A stretch of DNA of 64,000 bases from Comamonas sp. BIGb0124 (GCF_003752175.1 NZ_RJVF01000009.1:1-64000), one strand, 5' to 3'. Positions 33,100 to 42,584 are shown, counted from the first letter of the stretch. A program made the numbers and translations. The notes: a model not told the origin generated them from the letters alone.

Positions 33100-34725
33100 A
33101 TGGCATACACGATCAATCGGCGAAGCTTGTTGCTCAGCGGTGCGGCCGCGGCAGCACCGGCCCTTCTCGGTATCGATCTGGCCCAGGCGCAGACCGCTTC
33201 GGGCACCCTTCGCGTGGGCATGACCGTGGGCGCAGTGCCCAATACCAACGGCATCCCCGACCAGGGCGGCGAAGGGGCGCGCTTCATGAATGTCACCTTG
33301 TACGATCAACTTGTGGCCTGGGAGCTGTCGCACGCCGATCGTCCTGCCCGGCTCATGCCCTGTCTCGCCACGGCGTGGAAGACAGATGCCGGCAATCCGA
33401 AGCGCTGGGTTTTCACGCTGCGGGAAGGCGTCAAGTTCCACGACGGCCATGAGCTGGTGGCCGACGACATCGTCTTCAGCTTCGATCGGGCCTTCAAGCG
33501 CGATGCCGCCTGGTTCGACCAGCGCGCCTTCAGCCAGGCGCTGCCTCAGATCCCCGGGGTGGTGGCCTGGGGTGCCGAGGGCAAGAACACGTTCTGGGTC
33601 GAAACCGCCGTGGTGGATGCAACGCTGCCTTATGCGTTGACCTGGATGGGTATCGTGCATCGCGGCGCATGGGAAGCTGCGGGCAAGGACTGGAACGCCT
33701 ACACCAACAAGGCGATAGGCACCGGCCCCTGGAAACTCGAGAGCTACAACCAGCGCGAGCGCGCGGTGCTGGTACGCAATGCGGACTACTGGAACAAGGA
33801 CCGCATACCCAAATCGGCCCGACTCATCCTCATGCCGATTCCGGATGCCAATGCGCGTGTCGCGGCATTGCGTTCCGGGCAGGTCGACTTCATCGAGGCA
33901 CCGGCTCCCGATGCGGTTCCGTCCCTCAAGGCGGCAGGCATGCAGATCGTCACCAATATCTATCCGCACAACTGGACCTGGTTCCTTGCGCAGATTCCGG
34001 GTTCGCCCTGGACCGACCTGCGTGTGCGCAAGGCGGCCAACCTGGGCATCGACCGCTCGGGCCTGAAAACCCTGCTGGGCGGGCTCATGGTCGAAGGGCA
34101 GGGCGTCGTACCCAAGGGGCACCCCTGGTATGGCAAGCCCACTTTCGAGCTCAAGCACGACCCCGACGCGGCGCGCAAGCTGCTGGCCGAGGCCGGCTAC
34201 AGCCCGCAGAAACCGCTTCGTACCAAGGTTGCGATCTCCAGCAGCGGTTCGGGCCAGATGCAACCCCTGCCGATGAACGAGTTCATCCAGCAGAACCTGC
34301 GCGAGATCGGCATCGAGGTGGAATTCGAAGTCTTCGAATGGCAGGCTCTCATCGAATGCTGGAAGGCCGGAGCCGGATCGCCCAGTGCGCGCGGTTGCCA
34401 TGCATTGAACATCTCCCAGGGCCCGTTCGACCCGTTCCGGGCCTTCGCGCGCATCCTGCAGACCAACATGGCCGCGCCGGCCGGCGTGAACTGGAGCAAG
34501 TTCAGCGATGCGGGGCTGGACAAGCTGTTTGCCCAGATCCAGACCGAGACCGATAGCGCCAAGCAGGACGCGCTGCTGGCCCAGGTTCATGGCGAAGTGG
34601 TGGACCGTGCGCTGTTCCTGTATGCGGCACACGACCTCAATCCTCGCGCGCTCAGCGGCAAGGTGCAGGGTTTTGTCCAGGCGCAGTCCTGGTTCCAGGA
34701 TCTCACCCCGATCCGCATGGCCTGA
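33100..34725 (+). CDS. ABC transporter substrate-binding protein, dipeptide/oligopeptide (SBP_bac_5) family
   Basis: A 541-residue extracytoplasmic binding protein. The N-terminus (INRRSLLLSGAAAAAPALLG) has twin arginines followed by a hydrophobic run, so export may be Tat-type; cleavage is expected near AQA. Family motifs include WVFTLREGVKFHDGHELVADD and GTGPWKLESYNQRERAVLVR. ATG 33100 follows AGGAG. It is divergent from the DppFDBC-like operon and leads into the amidase cluster, so it likely captures an amide- or peptide-like substrate for the amidases. Confidence 0.94.
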   Translation: MAYTINRRSLLLSGAAAAAPALLGIDLAQAQTASGTLRVGMTVGAVPNTNGIPDQGGEGARFMNVTLYDQLVAWELSHADRPARLMPCLATAWKTDAGNPKRWVFTLREGVKFHDGHELVADDIVFSFDRAFKRDAAWFDQRAFSQALPQIPGVVAWGAEGKNTFWVETAVVDATLPYALTWMGIVHRGAWEAAGKDWNAYTNKAIGTGPWKLESYNQRERAVLVRNADYWNKDRIPKSARLILMPIPDANARVAALRSGQVDFIEAPAPDAVPSLKAAGMQIVTNIYPHNWTWFLAQIPGSPWTDLRVRKAANLGIDRSGLKTLLGGLMVEGQGVVPKGHPWYGKPTFELKHDPDAARKLLAEAGYSPQKPLRTKVAISSSGSGQMQPLPMNEFIQQNLREIGIEVEFEVFEWQALIECWKAGAGSPSARGCHALNISQGPFDPFRAFARILQTNMAAPAGVNWSKFSDAGLDKLFAQIQTETDSAKQDALLAQVHGEVVDRALFLYAAHDLNPRALSGKVQGFVQAQSWFQDLTPIRMA

Positions 34726-34757
34726 GCGTCCAGCCCCCATCACGATACGAGAGCATC

Positions 34758-36122
34758 ATGACTTCTTTCGATCCGGTCGCCCGTACCCGGCTGCACCTGG
34801 CCATGGCCGAAGCGCTCAATCCTGCGCTCAAGGCCTTGATCTCTTCCAACCCCGATGCCCTGGCGCAAGCTCAGGCGGTGGCCGAGCGCGCGGCTCACGC
34901 TCCGCTCACGCCGCTGTCGGGCCTGACGGTCAGTCTCAAGGACAACATCGACACTGCAGGATGGACCACCACCATGGGGTCGGCGTTCTTCCGCGACCAC
35001 GTACCGGTGGCCGATGCACCGGTCACGACCCGCTTGCGTGCGGCCGGCGCCGTCATCATCGGCAAGGCCAACCTGCATGAGTTCGCTTTTGGCGGAACCA
35101 CCCAGAACCCGCACCACGGATTGGGCGGAAATCCCTGGAATGCCGACGCCATACCGGGAGGCAGCAGCGGCGGTTCGGGCTCGAGCGTAGCCGCGCGAAT
35201 GTGCGATATCTCCCTGGGGACGGACACCGGCGGCTCGATCCGCATTCCGGCGGCCCTCAACGGCGTGGCCGGGCTGCGCCCGACCCATGGCTGCGTGCCC
35301 AATACAGGCTGCTTTCCGGTGAGTGCCGCATACGACACGATCGGCCCGCTGGCGCGTACGGTGGCCGAGGTCGCGTGGGCCCACGAAGCCATCGCGGGCC
35401 TGGCGCCGGGCGACGATTGCTGCGAAGACCGGCCTGTCGAGAGCTGGGCGCATGCGTACACGCGGGGCGTTCGCGGCTTGCGGGTCGGGGTGCCGGCACA
35501 CTGGTGTTTCGGCGACATCGAGACGGATGTCGAACGGCTGGTGCGTGCGGCCATTGCCGATCTGCGTGCCATGGGCGTGGAGGTCGTCGAAATCGAATTG
35601 CCGGGTGTCGAGCAGGCACAGGCCCATCTCATGCCCATGGTGCACGCCGATGCGGCCCAGGTGCATGCACGGCGTCTTGCCGAGCAGCCCGAGGTGTTCG
35701 GTGCGGATGTGCTGGACCGGATGCGCCACGGCCAAGCCGTCACCGGTCCCCAGTACGCGGCATCGATGCGCTTCAAGGAGCGCTGGCTGAGGGTGCTGGA
35801 CGACGTGTTCAGGCAGGTCGATGTCGTCCTCACACCGACCTGTCCGGTGACCGCGCCTCTGCGCACCGACACCGCGCGCATGCTGGAGACCACACGCAAG
35901 ATCTCGCGCTTCACCTATGCCTGGGCGATGGCGGGCACGCCGGCGCTGTCGGTGCCGTGCGGGCATGCCGCGAACGGCCTGCCGGTGGGCATCCAGTTGA
36001 TTGCGCCGCGTTGGCACGACGCGCGGGTGCTCGCGCTCGGTGCCCACTACCAGTCGGCCACCGCCCACCACCTGTCCGTGCCGCCCATGGTGCGCGATGC
36101 GATGGCCCGGCTATGCCCCTGA
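34758..36122 (+). CDS. Amidase signature family hydrolase (first copy)
   Basis: A 454-residue amidase. The Ser-cisSer-Lys triad is visible: K61 in SLKDNID, S136/S137 in IPGGSSGGSGSS, and the nucleophile S160 in GTDTGGSIRIP. It hydrolyses an amide bond to acid plus ammonia or amine; the substrate is not predictable. No signal peptide, so it acts in the cytoplasm. It follows the binding protein by 32 nt, and the MFS gene overlaps its end by 10 nt. A second, about 40-45% similar amidase follows the MFS gene (similarity judged by eye). Confidence 0.93.
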   Translation: MTSFDPVARTRLHLAMAEALNPALKALISSNPDALAQAQAVAERAAHAPLTPLSGLTVSLKDNIDTAGWTTTMGSAFFRDHVPVADAPVTTRLRAAGAVIIGKANLHEFAFGGTTQNPHHGLGGNPWNADAIPGGSSGGSGSSVAARMCDISLGTDTGGSIRIPAALNGVAGLRPTHGCVPNTGCFPVSAAYDTIGPLARTVAEVAWAHEAIAGLAPGDDCCEDRPVESWAHAYTRGVRGLRVGVPAHWCFGDIETDVERLVRAAIADLRAMGVEVVEIELPGVEQAQAHLMPMVHADAAQVHARRLAEQPEVFGADVLDRMRHGQAVTGPQYAASMRFKERWLRVLDDVFRQVDVVLTPTCPVTAPLRTDTARMLETTRKISRFTYAWAMAGTPALSVPCGHAANGLPVGIQLIAPRWHDARVLALGAHYQSATAHHLSVPPMVRDAMARLCP

Positions 36123-37666
36123 AGACGGACCACGAGGATGCAGTCCTTGTCGGATCGGCCGAAGCCGCCGACCGGCAGGCCGACCGCTACGGCTGGCGGG
36201 TGCTCTCGGTCACTGCATTGGGGGTCATGCTGTGCTTCGTCAATGCCAGTACGCTCAACGTGGTGCTGCCCGTGGTCAGCCACGATCTCGGCAGCAGCAG
36301 TGCCCAGGCCAGCTGGATCCTGCTGTCGTACATGCTCGTGACCACGGCTCTGATCCCTGTCTGCGGCCGTCTGGCCGACCTGTTCGGACGCCGGCGGCTG
36401 TACATGGGCGGGCTGGCGCTGCTGACCGGGGCCAGTGTCGGCTGCGGCCTGGCCCCCGATACCGCCTGGCTGCTGCTGTTCCGGTGTCTGCAGGCGGTGG
36501 GCGCTGCCGCCGTCATCACCAATACCACGGCGTTGCTGACCGATGCGTTTTCATCGCGGACGCTGGCTTTCGGACTGGGGCTCAACTCGACCCTCTCGGC
36601 AACCGCGCAGAGTTTCGGTCCCATGCTCGGCGGGGCCGTGGTCTCGACGCTCGGCTGGCGGGCCATTTTCCTGCTCAATCTGCCGCTGGGCCTTTACGCG
36701 CTGCACCGCGCCCATCGCACGCTGAAGGATGTGCTGCCGCGCCAGAACGAACCGTTCGACGTGAGGGGGGCACTGCTGTCGATGATGGCTCTGTCCGGTC
36801 TGGTCTATGGGCTGTCGATGGCGGGCCCGAAGGGATGGAGCAGCCCCCATTGCTGGCTGGCGCTGGCGTTGTCGGTCTTGTGCTTCTCGGTCTTCGTGGC
36901 CGCGCAGCGGCGCACCCGCCACCCGCTGATCGATCTCGGTCTGTTTGCCGACCGTGAACGTGCAACTGCGTATGCCTGCGTGCTGCTCATCTGCATGGCA
37001 CAGACCTCGAGCGTGTTGCTCGTCGCCCTGGTTTTGCAGGGTGTGCAGGGTGCCAATGCGTTTCACGCCGGCCTGAGCGTCGCGCCCGTGCCGGTCGGCA
37101 TGATGCTGGCCTCGCCGGTGGCAGGCCGGCTGATGGGGCGCTTCTCGAGTCTGCATCTCAGCGCGACCGGGCTGCTGTTCGTCATGGTGGGCCTGTGCTG
37201 GCTGGTCTGGCAACTGCACGCCGAAGTGCACACCGCCATGCTGGGTGTCGGCCTTCTGGCCATCGGCCTGGGAACCGGTCTTTTCCTGACCGCCAACAAC
37301 AGCGGAATCATGGGCGGCGTGCAGGCCCAGCGGCGCGGTGTCGCCAACGCCATCCGTTCGACGCTGCAGAACGCCGGCCTCGTATTGGGCGCTGCGCTTG
37401 CCATGAGCATCGCCATCGCCGGCCTCGCCCCGGACGTGCAGCGCGCCGTCTACGACGGCCGGCTCGATCAGACCACGCCCGAGGACGTGCTGCAGTTCCT
37501 GACCGGTTGCCGCTGGGCCTTTGCGGTGCTTGCCGCGCTCTGCCTCGCCGGCATCGGGTTGTGTCTTTCGACGCATCTCGCTTGCCGCCGCCGCGGGCCC
37601 TCGGCCGCCACGGCTTCCATCGCCACACCCCGCCACCTCACCCCGCCCAAAAGGAGCAAACCATGA
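36113..37666 (+). CDS. MFS exporter, DHA2-type, between two amidase genes
   Basis: A 517-residue permease with about 14 helices. It has NVVLPVVSHDLGSSSAQASW in helix 1, GRLADLFGRRRLYMGGLAL (motif A), LFRCLQAVGAAAVITNTTAL and GPMLGGAVVSTLGWRAIFLL (motif C region). It overlaps the first amidase by 10 nt and the second amidase by ATGA, so all three are coupled in translation. An efflux pump inside an amide-hydrolysis unit suggests it exports a product or protects against a toxic substrate analogue. Confidence 0.9.
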   Translation: MPLKTDHEDAVLVGSAEAADRQADRYGWRVLSVTALGVMLCFVNASTLNVVLPVVSHDLGSSSAQASWILLSYMLVTTALIPVCGRLADLFGRRRLYMGGLALLTGASVGCGLAPDTAWLLLFRCLQAVGAAAVITNTTALLTDAFSSRTLAFGLGLNSTLSATAQSFGPMLGGAVVSTLGWRAIFLLNLPLGLYALHRAHRTLKDVLPRQNEPFDVRGALLSMMALSGLVYGLSMAGPKGWSSPHCWLALALSVLCFSVFVAAQRRTRHPLIDLGLFADRERATAYACVLLICMAQTSSVLLVALVLQGVQGANAFHAGLSVAPVPVGMMLASPVAGRLMGRFSSLHLSATGLLFVMVGLCWLVWQLHAEVHTAMLGVGLLAIGLGTGLFLTANNSGIMGGVQAQRRGVANAIRSTLQNAGLVLGAALAMSIAIAGLAPDVQRAVYDGRLDQTTPEDVLQFLTGCRWAFAVLAALCLAGIGLCLSTHLACRRRGPSAATASIATPRHLTPPKRSKP

Positions 37667-39012
37667 CCCCCTACGGCAGCGCCGTCGAACAGACCCAAGC
37701 CCATCTGGAGCAATCCGAGCGGCTCAATCCCAGACTCAATGCGCTCATCGCGATCCGCCGCGACCAGGCGATCGCGCAGGCACAGGAGGCGGACCGGATT
37801 GCCTCGCGCGGCGAATCCATGGGTGTGCTGCATGGCATGACCGTGTCCGTCAAGGACAACATCGACATAGCCGGAGAGCCCACCACCGCAGGTGCGGAAT
37901 TTCTGCGGGACAACCTGGCCGCTCGCGACGCGACGGTCGTGCAGCGCCTGCGCCAGGCCGGCGCCATTCTGGTCTCCAAGGCCAACATGGCCGAGCTGGC
38001 CTTCGGTTCGCGCTCGTACAGCGCAGTGGGAGGGCAGTGCCGCAATCCCTGGAACGACCGCAACATTCCCGGCGGCTCGAGCGGCGGATCGGCCGTCAGC
38101 GTGGCCGCCGACATGTGCACCGGCTCGCTCGGAACCGACACCGGTGGATCGGTGCGGCTGCCGTCCTGCTACAACGGCGTCAGCGGACTGCGGCCGACCC
38201 TGGGCCGCATTCCCAACACCGGTGTCGTGCCGGTCAGCGAACATTACGACACCGTGGGCCCGATCGCCCGCAGCGTGTATGACGTCGCACGCCTGTTTTC
38301 GGTGCTCGCCGGCTACGACGCGGCCGACGGCGTCAGCGTCGACCGGCCGGTGCCGAATTTCCTGCCGCACCTGCACGCCGGTATCCAGGGACGTCGCATC
38401 GGCTTGCCCAGCAATCACTACTTCGAGGCGCTGGGCCCCGGTGTCGGCGAGGCCGTGCTGGCCGGCGCCCGCATCCTGGAGCAGGCGGGTGCGGTGCTGG
38501 TCGACATTCACGTTCCCTTGGCCGGAGAGGCCCATCTGCATCAGTCGCGCGCCGTGTTTTCCGACATCTGCCACCAGTTCGACGACACGTTGACGAACCG
38601 TCCGGAGTCCATCACCGCATCGGTCGTCGAGCGCATGCGCCATGGCCTGGCGGTGACGGGCGTCCAGTACGCCGAGGCGCTGGCGTTCCGCAACCGCTAT
38701 CGTGTGATGCTGCGCGAGATCTACAGCCAGGTCGACATCGTGCTTTCGCCGACCGCACCGCAGACGGCTCCGCTCATCGACGACGGTGCCAATCTGCTCG
38801 AAGCCACCAAGGCATCCACACGCAATACCTATGCAGGCAGTGTCGGCGCGCTGCCGGGCCTGTCGGTGCCCTGTGGTTTCGATGCCCAGGGCCTGCCGAT
38901 CGGCATGCAGCTCGAAGCCGCATGGTGGCAGGAGGACCTGCTGTTCCAGGCCGGCATCGCCTTCCAGCGCGAGACCGATCACCATCTGCGCCGTTCGCCT
39001 TTGCTGAGCTGA
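37663..39012 (+). CDS. Amidase signature family hydrolase (second copy)
   Basis: A 449-residue amidase with triad K64 (SVKDNID), S139/S140 (IPGGSSGGSAVS) and S163 (GTDTGGSVRLP). It is cytoplasmic, with no signal peptide. The ATG has SD AAGGAG and overlaps the MFS stop (ATGA). Like the first copy it has an N-terminal ALIAIRRDQA helix region and a C-terminal GLPIGMQLEAAWWQED segment. Two different amidases in one unit imply two amide bonds or two related substrates. Confidence 0.93.
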   Translation: MTPYGSAVEQTQAHLEQSERLNPRLNALIAIRRDQAIAQAQEADRIASRGESMGVLHGMTVSVKDNIDIAGEPTTAGAEFLRDNLAARDATVVQRLRQAGAILVSKANMAELAFGSRSYSAVGGQCRNPWNDRNIPGGSSGGSAVSVAADMCTGSLGTDTGGSVRLPSCYNGVSGLRPTLGRIPNTGVVPVSEHYDTVGPIARSVYDVARLFSVLAGYDAADGVSVDRPVPNFLPHLHAGIQGRRIGLPSNHYFEALGPGVGEAVLAGARILEQAGAVLVDIHVPLAGEAHLHQSRAVFSDICHQFDDTLTNRPESITASVVERMRHGLAVTGVQYAEALAFRNRYRVMLREIYSQVDIVLSPTAPQTAPLIDDGANLLEATKASTRNTYAGSVGALPGLSVPCGFDAQGLPIGMQLEAAWWQEDLLFQAGIAFQRETDHHLRRSPLLS

Positions 39013-39045
39013 GCCGGTCCGGGCCGGCCGGGGATTCAAGCCACG

Positions 39046-39876
39046 TCAGTTGGCGTCCGGCCGCCGGTTGAGCATCATCTCGATGCTGAAGTTCTCGATG
39101 GGATAGATGTTGGTCGAGAGCTCGACGATCCTGCCGGTGGTCAGCCGGTACAGCCGTGTCAGCTCGATCACTGCCGCTGCCTTGCCCAACCCCAGCAAGG
39201 CCGCCACGCCTGCAGGGGCGGTGCGGCCGCGCATCACCTGCTTGACTTCGCCGACCCGTACGCCGTACATGTCTTCGATGAGCTCGAAGATCGGTACGGT
39301 GCGGCGTTCGAGCAGGCGCGCCACGCCCGCATAGTCGCCATGGAGATAGGCCTGGGTCCAGTAGATGGGGGTGGGGGACGAGGGGCTGTAACGGGCGCCC
39401 TCGAGCCGCAGCCAGCGCTCGCCGGGCCGGCTTTCGAGTCGTGCGGCCATCGATTTTCCGACCGTCTCTTCGGTGAGTTCGAAATCCCAGCGCGCCGAGT
39501 TGGTGTACTGGAGCAAATCGGACAGCGAACCCGATTGATGCAGGTAGTACTGGGCCCCGCTGTCCTGACGGGCCACGGTGGTGCCCGATCCCTGCCGCGA
39601 GACCACCAGCCCGCTGGCCCGCAGTTCGCGGAGCGCTTCGCGCACGGTATGGCGGCTGAGGCCGAAACGTTCGCAGAGCTCGTGTTCGGCAGGCAGGTTC
39701 TGACCCACGGCATAGACTCCCTGCACAATGTCTTGCCGCAGTGCATGTACGACCTGCTGGTAGAGAGGCGGTTCCTTGTCCCGGTCTGCGGTGCCCTGCA
39801 GGGTCGTGGTTCGGGCTTGAGTCCCGGACTTGCGCTTGACGGCTGAAGTCTGTTTGATAGGTGGCGTAACGGTCAT
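39046..39876 (-). CDS. GntR-family regulator, HutC subfamily (UTRA domain)
   Basis: A 276-residue regulator. It has a basic N-terminal extension (1-35), a winged HTH at about 38-103 (PLYQQVVHALRQDIVQGVYA, LSRHTVREALRELRASGLVV, RQGSGTTV), and a UTRA ligand domain at about 118-265 (IYWTQAYLHGDYAGVARL, IELTRLYR). It is convergent with the amidase cluster and probably controls it or the divergent transporter. Its binding-site class (TGTA-N2-TACA) matches a palindrome at 32991. Confidence 0.93.
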   Translation of the reverse strand: MTVTPPIKQTSAVKRKSGTQARTTTLQGTADRDKEPPLYQQVVHALRQDIVQGVYAVGQNLPAEHELCERFGLSRHTVREALRELRASGLVVSRQGSGTTVARQDSGAQYYLHQSGSLSDLLQYTNSARWDFELTEETVGKSMAARLESRPGERWLRLEGARYSPSSPTPIYWTQAYLHGDYAGVARLLERRTVPIFELIEDMYGVRVGEVKQVMRGRTAPAGVAALLGLGKAAAVIELTRLYRLTTGRIVELSTNIYPIENFSIEMMLNRRPDAN

Positions 39877-39978
39877 ATCGAACTGAAAATAAGCGGCAAT
39901 CCCCAGGCCGGACCGCTTTCCTTAATGTAAAGCTGAAATGGCTTGAATGCCGAGGATTCGAGGGAGTTGCCGAACACC

Positions 39979-40911
39979 ATGATGAGACCTGTCGTCGCCA
40001 CGCGGTTGGACGTGGATGGATTGTTTCAAGGCCTGAGGCGCCGCTTTCCCGACATCCTTTTCGTCGAGGGCCGATTCGATGCGCTCGATCCTGCGGTACG
40101 CGCGCGGATCGATGCGATCGTGACCAGCGGGGCCATCGGGGCGGCGGCGCAAGAGATGGCGGTGCTGCCCGCGCTGCGCCTGATCGCCTGCCTGGGCAGC
40201 GGCCACGAAAACATCGATGTCGCCGAGGCCGGGCGCCGAGGCATCGCCGTGTGCACGGGGGCCGGCGCGAATGCCGAAACGGTTGCGGACCATGCGCTGG
40301 CGCTGCTGCTGTCGCTGGTTCGCCAAGTGCCCCTGCTGGACGCCCGCACGCGGCAAGGCGCCTGGCGGCAGGGTCTGCCGGCGCTCGGCACCCTGTACGG
40401 CAAAAGACTGGGCCTGCTGGGGTTCGGTGCCATCGGGCAGGCCGTGGCACAGCGTGCCGCCGGTTTCGGCATGCAGACGCGGTACTTCTCGCGCAGCGAT
40501 CGCGGGGTCGCGTCCGCGCGTCACTGCGGTTCGCTCGTCGCCTTGGCCGAAGGCTCGGACATCGTCGTCTGCAGTCTGCCCGGCACGCAGGATCTGCTGC
40601 ATGCGGTCGACGCGAAGTTTTTCAGGGCGCTGGGGCCTGACGGCATCTTCGTCAACGTGGGGCGGGGGACATCGGTCCACACCCAGGACCTGGCCGATGC
40701 GCTCAACGAGGGGCGGCTTGCCGGCGCCGCGCTGGATGTCTACGAATCCGAGCCCGATGTGCCCGACTGTCTGCTGCGCTGCCCCAATCTGGTCTTGTCG
40801 CCGCATGTGGCCGGCATCTCGGCTGCCGCAGCGGCGGCGCAGTTCGAGTTGCTGAGCGCCAACGTCGCCGCCATGCGCGAAGGGCGCGCGCTGCTGACGC
40901 CCCTGGTGTAA
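39979..40911 (+). CDS. D-2-hydroxyacid dehydrogenase (NAD-dependent)
   Basis: A 310-residue D-isomer-specific 2-hydroxyacid dehydrogenase. The nucleotide-binding motif is LGLLGFGAIGQAVAQ (145-158); the catalytic set is R229 (NVGRGTSV), E258 (LDVYESEP) and H276 (LSPHVAGI). It interconverts a 2-keto acid and a D-2-hydroxy acid, with glyoxylate/hydroxypyruvate reductase-like features. Start MMRPVV at 39979; an upstream in-frame TTG at 39943 is less likely. It is divergent from the GntR gene and convergent with the MocR-like gene. Confidence 0.92.
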   Translation: MMRPVVATRLDVDGLFQGLRRRFPDILFVEGRFDALDPAVRARIDAIVTSGAIGAAAQEMAVLPALRLIACLGSGHENIDVAEAGRRGIAVCTGAGANAETVADHALALLLSLVRQVPLLDARTRQGAWRQGLPALGTLYGKRLGLLGFGAIGQAVAQRAAGFGMQTRYFSRSDRGVASARHCGSLVALAEGSDIVVCSLPGTQDLLHAVDAKFFRALGPDGIFVNVGRGTSVHTQDLADALNEGRLAGAALDVYESEPDVPDCLLRCPNLVLSPHVAGISAAAAAAQFELLSANVAAMREGRALLTPLV

Positions 40912-40984
40912 TCGGCGGGCGTGCGGGCGGCCTGGGCGGGCCCGATCGGGCTCGGCTCGGCTGGCCGAAATCAGTCGCTGCGGA

Positions 40985-42337
40985 TCAATCCAGCTCGGCC
41001 GTCGCGACGCATGCCTGTTGGACCACGTCGGCGACCGTCGCAACGAAGTCCGCGTTCTCGGGCAATCCGGTCACGGCGAGGCGGATGTGGGGAGCCAGTG
41101 CGGCATGCCCTGCATTGCAGCGCGATCCGGGGCTGCCCTCGATGCCGTGCGACGAGAGGTAGCTCAGGGCCGCCGCTTCCTGGCGCACAGGCACCCAGAC
41201 GAACAATCCGTCTTCGGCGCGGCAGTCGACATCGCGGGCCTGCAGGGCACCGGCCAGTGCAAGCCGGCGCGCTGCATAGTAATCGCGGGCATAACGCAGG
41301 TCGGCCAGCGCGGACGCATCGGTGAGCAGCCAGGCCAACGCCGTCTGCAGAATCCGGCTGGTGACGGTGTAACCCTTGCATCGCAGATCGATCAGGCGCC
41401 GGACGAGGGGCTCGGCGCCGCCGATGACCGCGCTCTTCAGGTCGATGCCGAAGGCCCGGCAATACGCACGCGAATAGATGACCTGATCGGGCAGCACCTG
41501 GCCCAGGCTGCGGGTCTCCGACACGGCCAGGGGGCCGGCGAGGTCGATTTCGGCGACCTTGACCTGTGGGTAGGCACGCAGGACGTCGGCGAGTTCGCTG
41601 CGCCTGCGTTCGCTCACGGCATGGCCGACAGGGACCTGTGCGCAGGGCTGGTAGACAAAGCTGTCGGCACCGGCTTCGAGTGCGGCCTTCAGGGCCGACG
41701 GCTCGGGTCCTTCCGCATCGCAGGGCACCGATGAAATCCGCGCGCCGAGTTCGCCCGCCACGGTGATCAGGGTCGGGCTGGTCGGGTGTTCGAGCGCGAT
41801 GTGGCGCCTGTCACCGAGTGTGGCGGCCATGGCGCAGAAGGTGGCCTCTGCGCCCCCGGCCACGGTCGTCAGCGCAGCGGGCTTGAAAGGCCAGGTGGGC
41901 TTGACCGCCTCGCGCAGCGCTTCCGTGATGTATTCGCGCTCGGGCCTGTGCAGCGTGGCCACCTTGAGCCCGGCGAGCAGCGCCGCCTGCAGGTCGGGCT
42001 GCAGCTCGGCCCGGGCGATCGACTGCGACATGTCGATCGCCAGCGCCTGCGGATGCGTGCCCAGGCCCTGGCTGCCCGGGCGCTCGAGCACGATGGTGCC
42101 GCCGCGCCGCCGCGTTTCGATGTACGCCTCGTCCCGCAGCCGGGTCCACGCTTCGATCAGGGTGGCGCTGCTCACCTGGAGCAGCGGCGAGAGTTCACGC
42201 ACGGTCGGCAGGCGGGCGCCCGCAGGCAATTCTCCGGAGTCGATCAGGCGGGAAACGCCGGTGTAGATCTCCAGCGACCCCCGGCCGTTGAGCCGTGCGG
42301 CCAGCCAGGCGGGTCCAAGATTTGAGCCAGGGTACAT
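40985..42337 (-). CDS. MocR-like GntR/aminotransferase-fold regulator with altered PLP site
   Basis: A 450-residue protein: N-terminal GntR-type winged HTH (about 18-85, SRLIDSGELPAGARLPTVRE) joined to a fold-type I aminotransferase domain (about 110-440, TTVAGGAEATF, FVYQPCAQVPVG). In MocR proteins the PLP lysine sits in an S-K motif; here the aligned position reads YSRAYC (R290), with a lysine only at 301. The usual D-x-Y pair reads EIDLAG. PLP binding may be lost or changed. ATG 42337 is chosen because it starts just ahead of the HTH. It likely regulates the divergent cluster starting at 42585. Confidence 0.85.
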   Translation of the reverse strand: MYPGSNLGPAWLAARLNGRGSLEIYTGVSRLIDSGELPAGARLPTVRELSPLLQVSSATLIEAWTRLRDEAYIETRRRGGTIVLERPGSQGLGTHPQALAIDMSQSIARAELQPDLQAALLAGLKVATLHRPEREYITEALREAVKPTWPFKPAALTTVAGGAEATFCAMAATLGDRRHIALEHPTSPTLITVAGELGARISSVPCDAEGPEPSALKAALEAGADSFVYQPCAQVPVGHAVSERRRSELADVLRAYPQVKVAEIDLAGPLAVSETRSLGQVLPDQVIYSRAYCRAFGIDLKSAVIGGAEPLVRRLIDLRCKGYTVTSRILQTALAWLLTDASALADLRYARDYYAARRLALAGALQARDVDCRAEDGLFVWVPVRQEAAALSYLSSHGIEGSPGSRCNAGHAALAPHIRLAVTGLPENADFVATVADVVQQACVATAELD

Positions 42338-42584
42338 GCGGACGAATTCTCCAGTCTTCCTAAATGTTTTCTTGAGAAAGCATATTACCAATCGGTCTAG
42401 CGACCGGGTCCAAAAGGGGACGCCGAGAAGGGTTCGGCTTGCTACCATTGCCGCCGTCGGCGATAAGTTTCAATTGAAAAACATATCTTAAATTATGTTT
42501 TCGGCGAGGGGCCGGAAATCTTATCTCCATCGCAAACAGTCGATCGGGGCGCCATGTCCCGCCGACCAACAGGAGTGGACCTCA
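42338..42584. promoter_or_regulatory. AT-rich divergent control region with three inverted repeats
   Basis: A 247-bp interval between the MocR-like gene and the binding protein gene, much richer in A+T than its surroundings. It holds TTTCT-TG-AGAAA (42368-42379), the perfect 12-bp palindrome TTTCAATTGAAA (42468-42479), and AAAACATA (42478-42485) with TATGTTTT (42494-42501) around an 8-nt spacer. These are candidate operators and core promoter sequence for the 42585-53816 cluster. Confidence 0.6.

Noticed and set aside
40940-40951. GCCCGATCGGGC palindrome between the convergent dehydrogenase and MocR-like genes
   Set aside because: No T-run follows on either strand, so intrinsic termination is not supported, and a 12-bp GC palindrome is common at this base composition.
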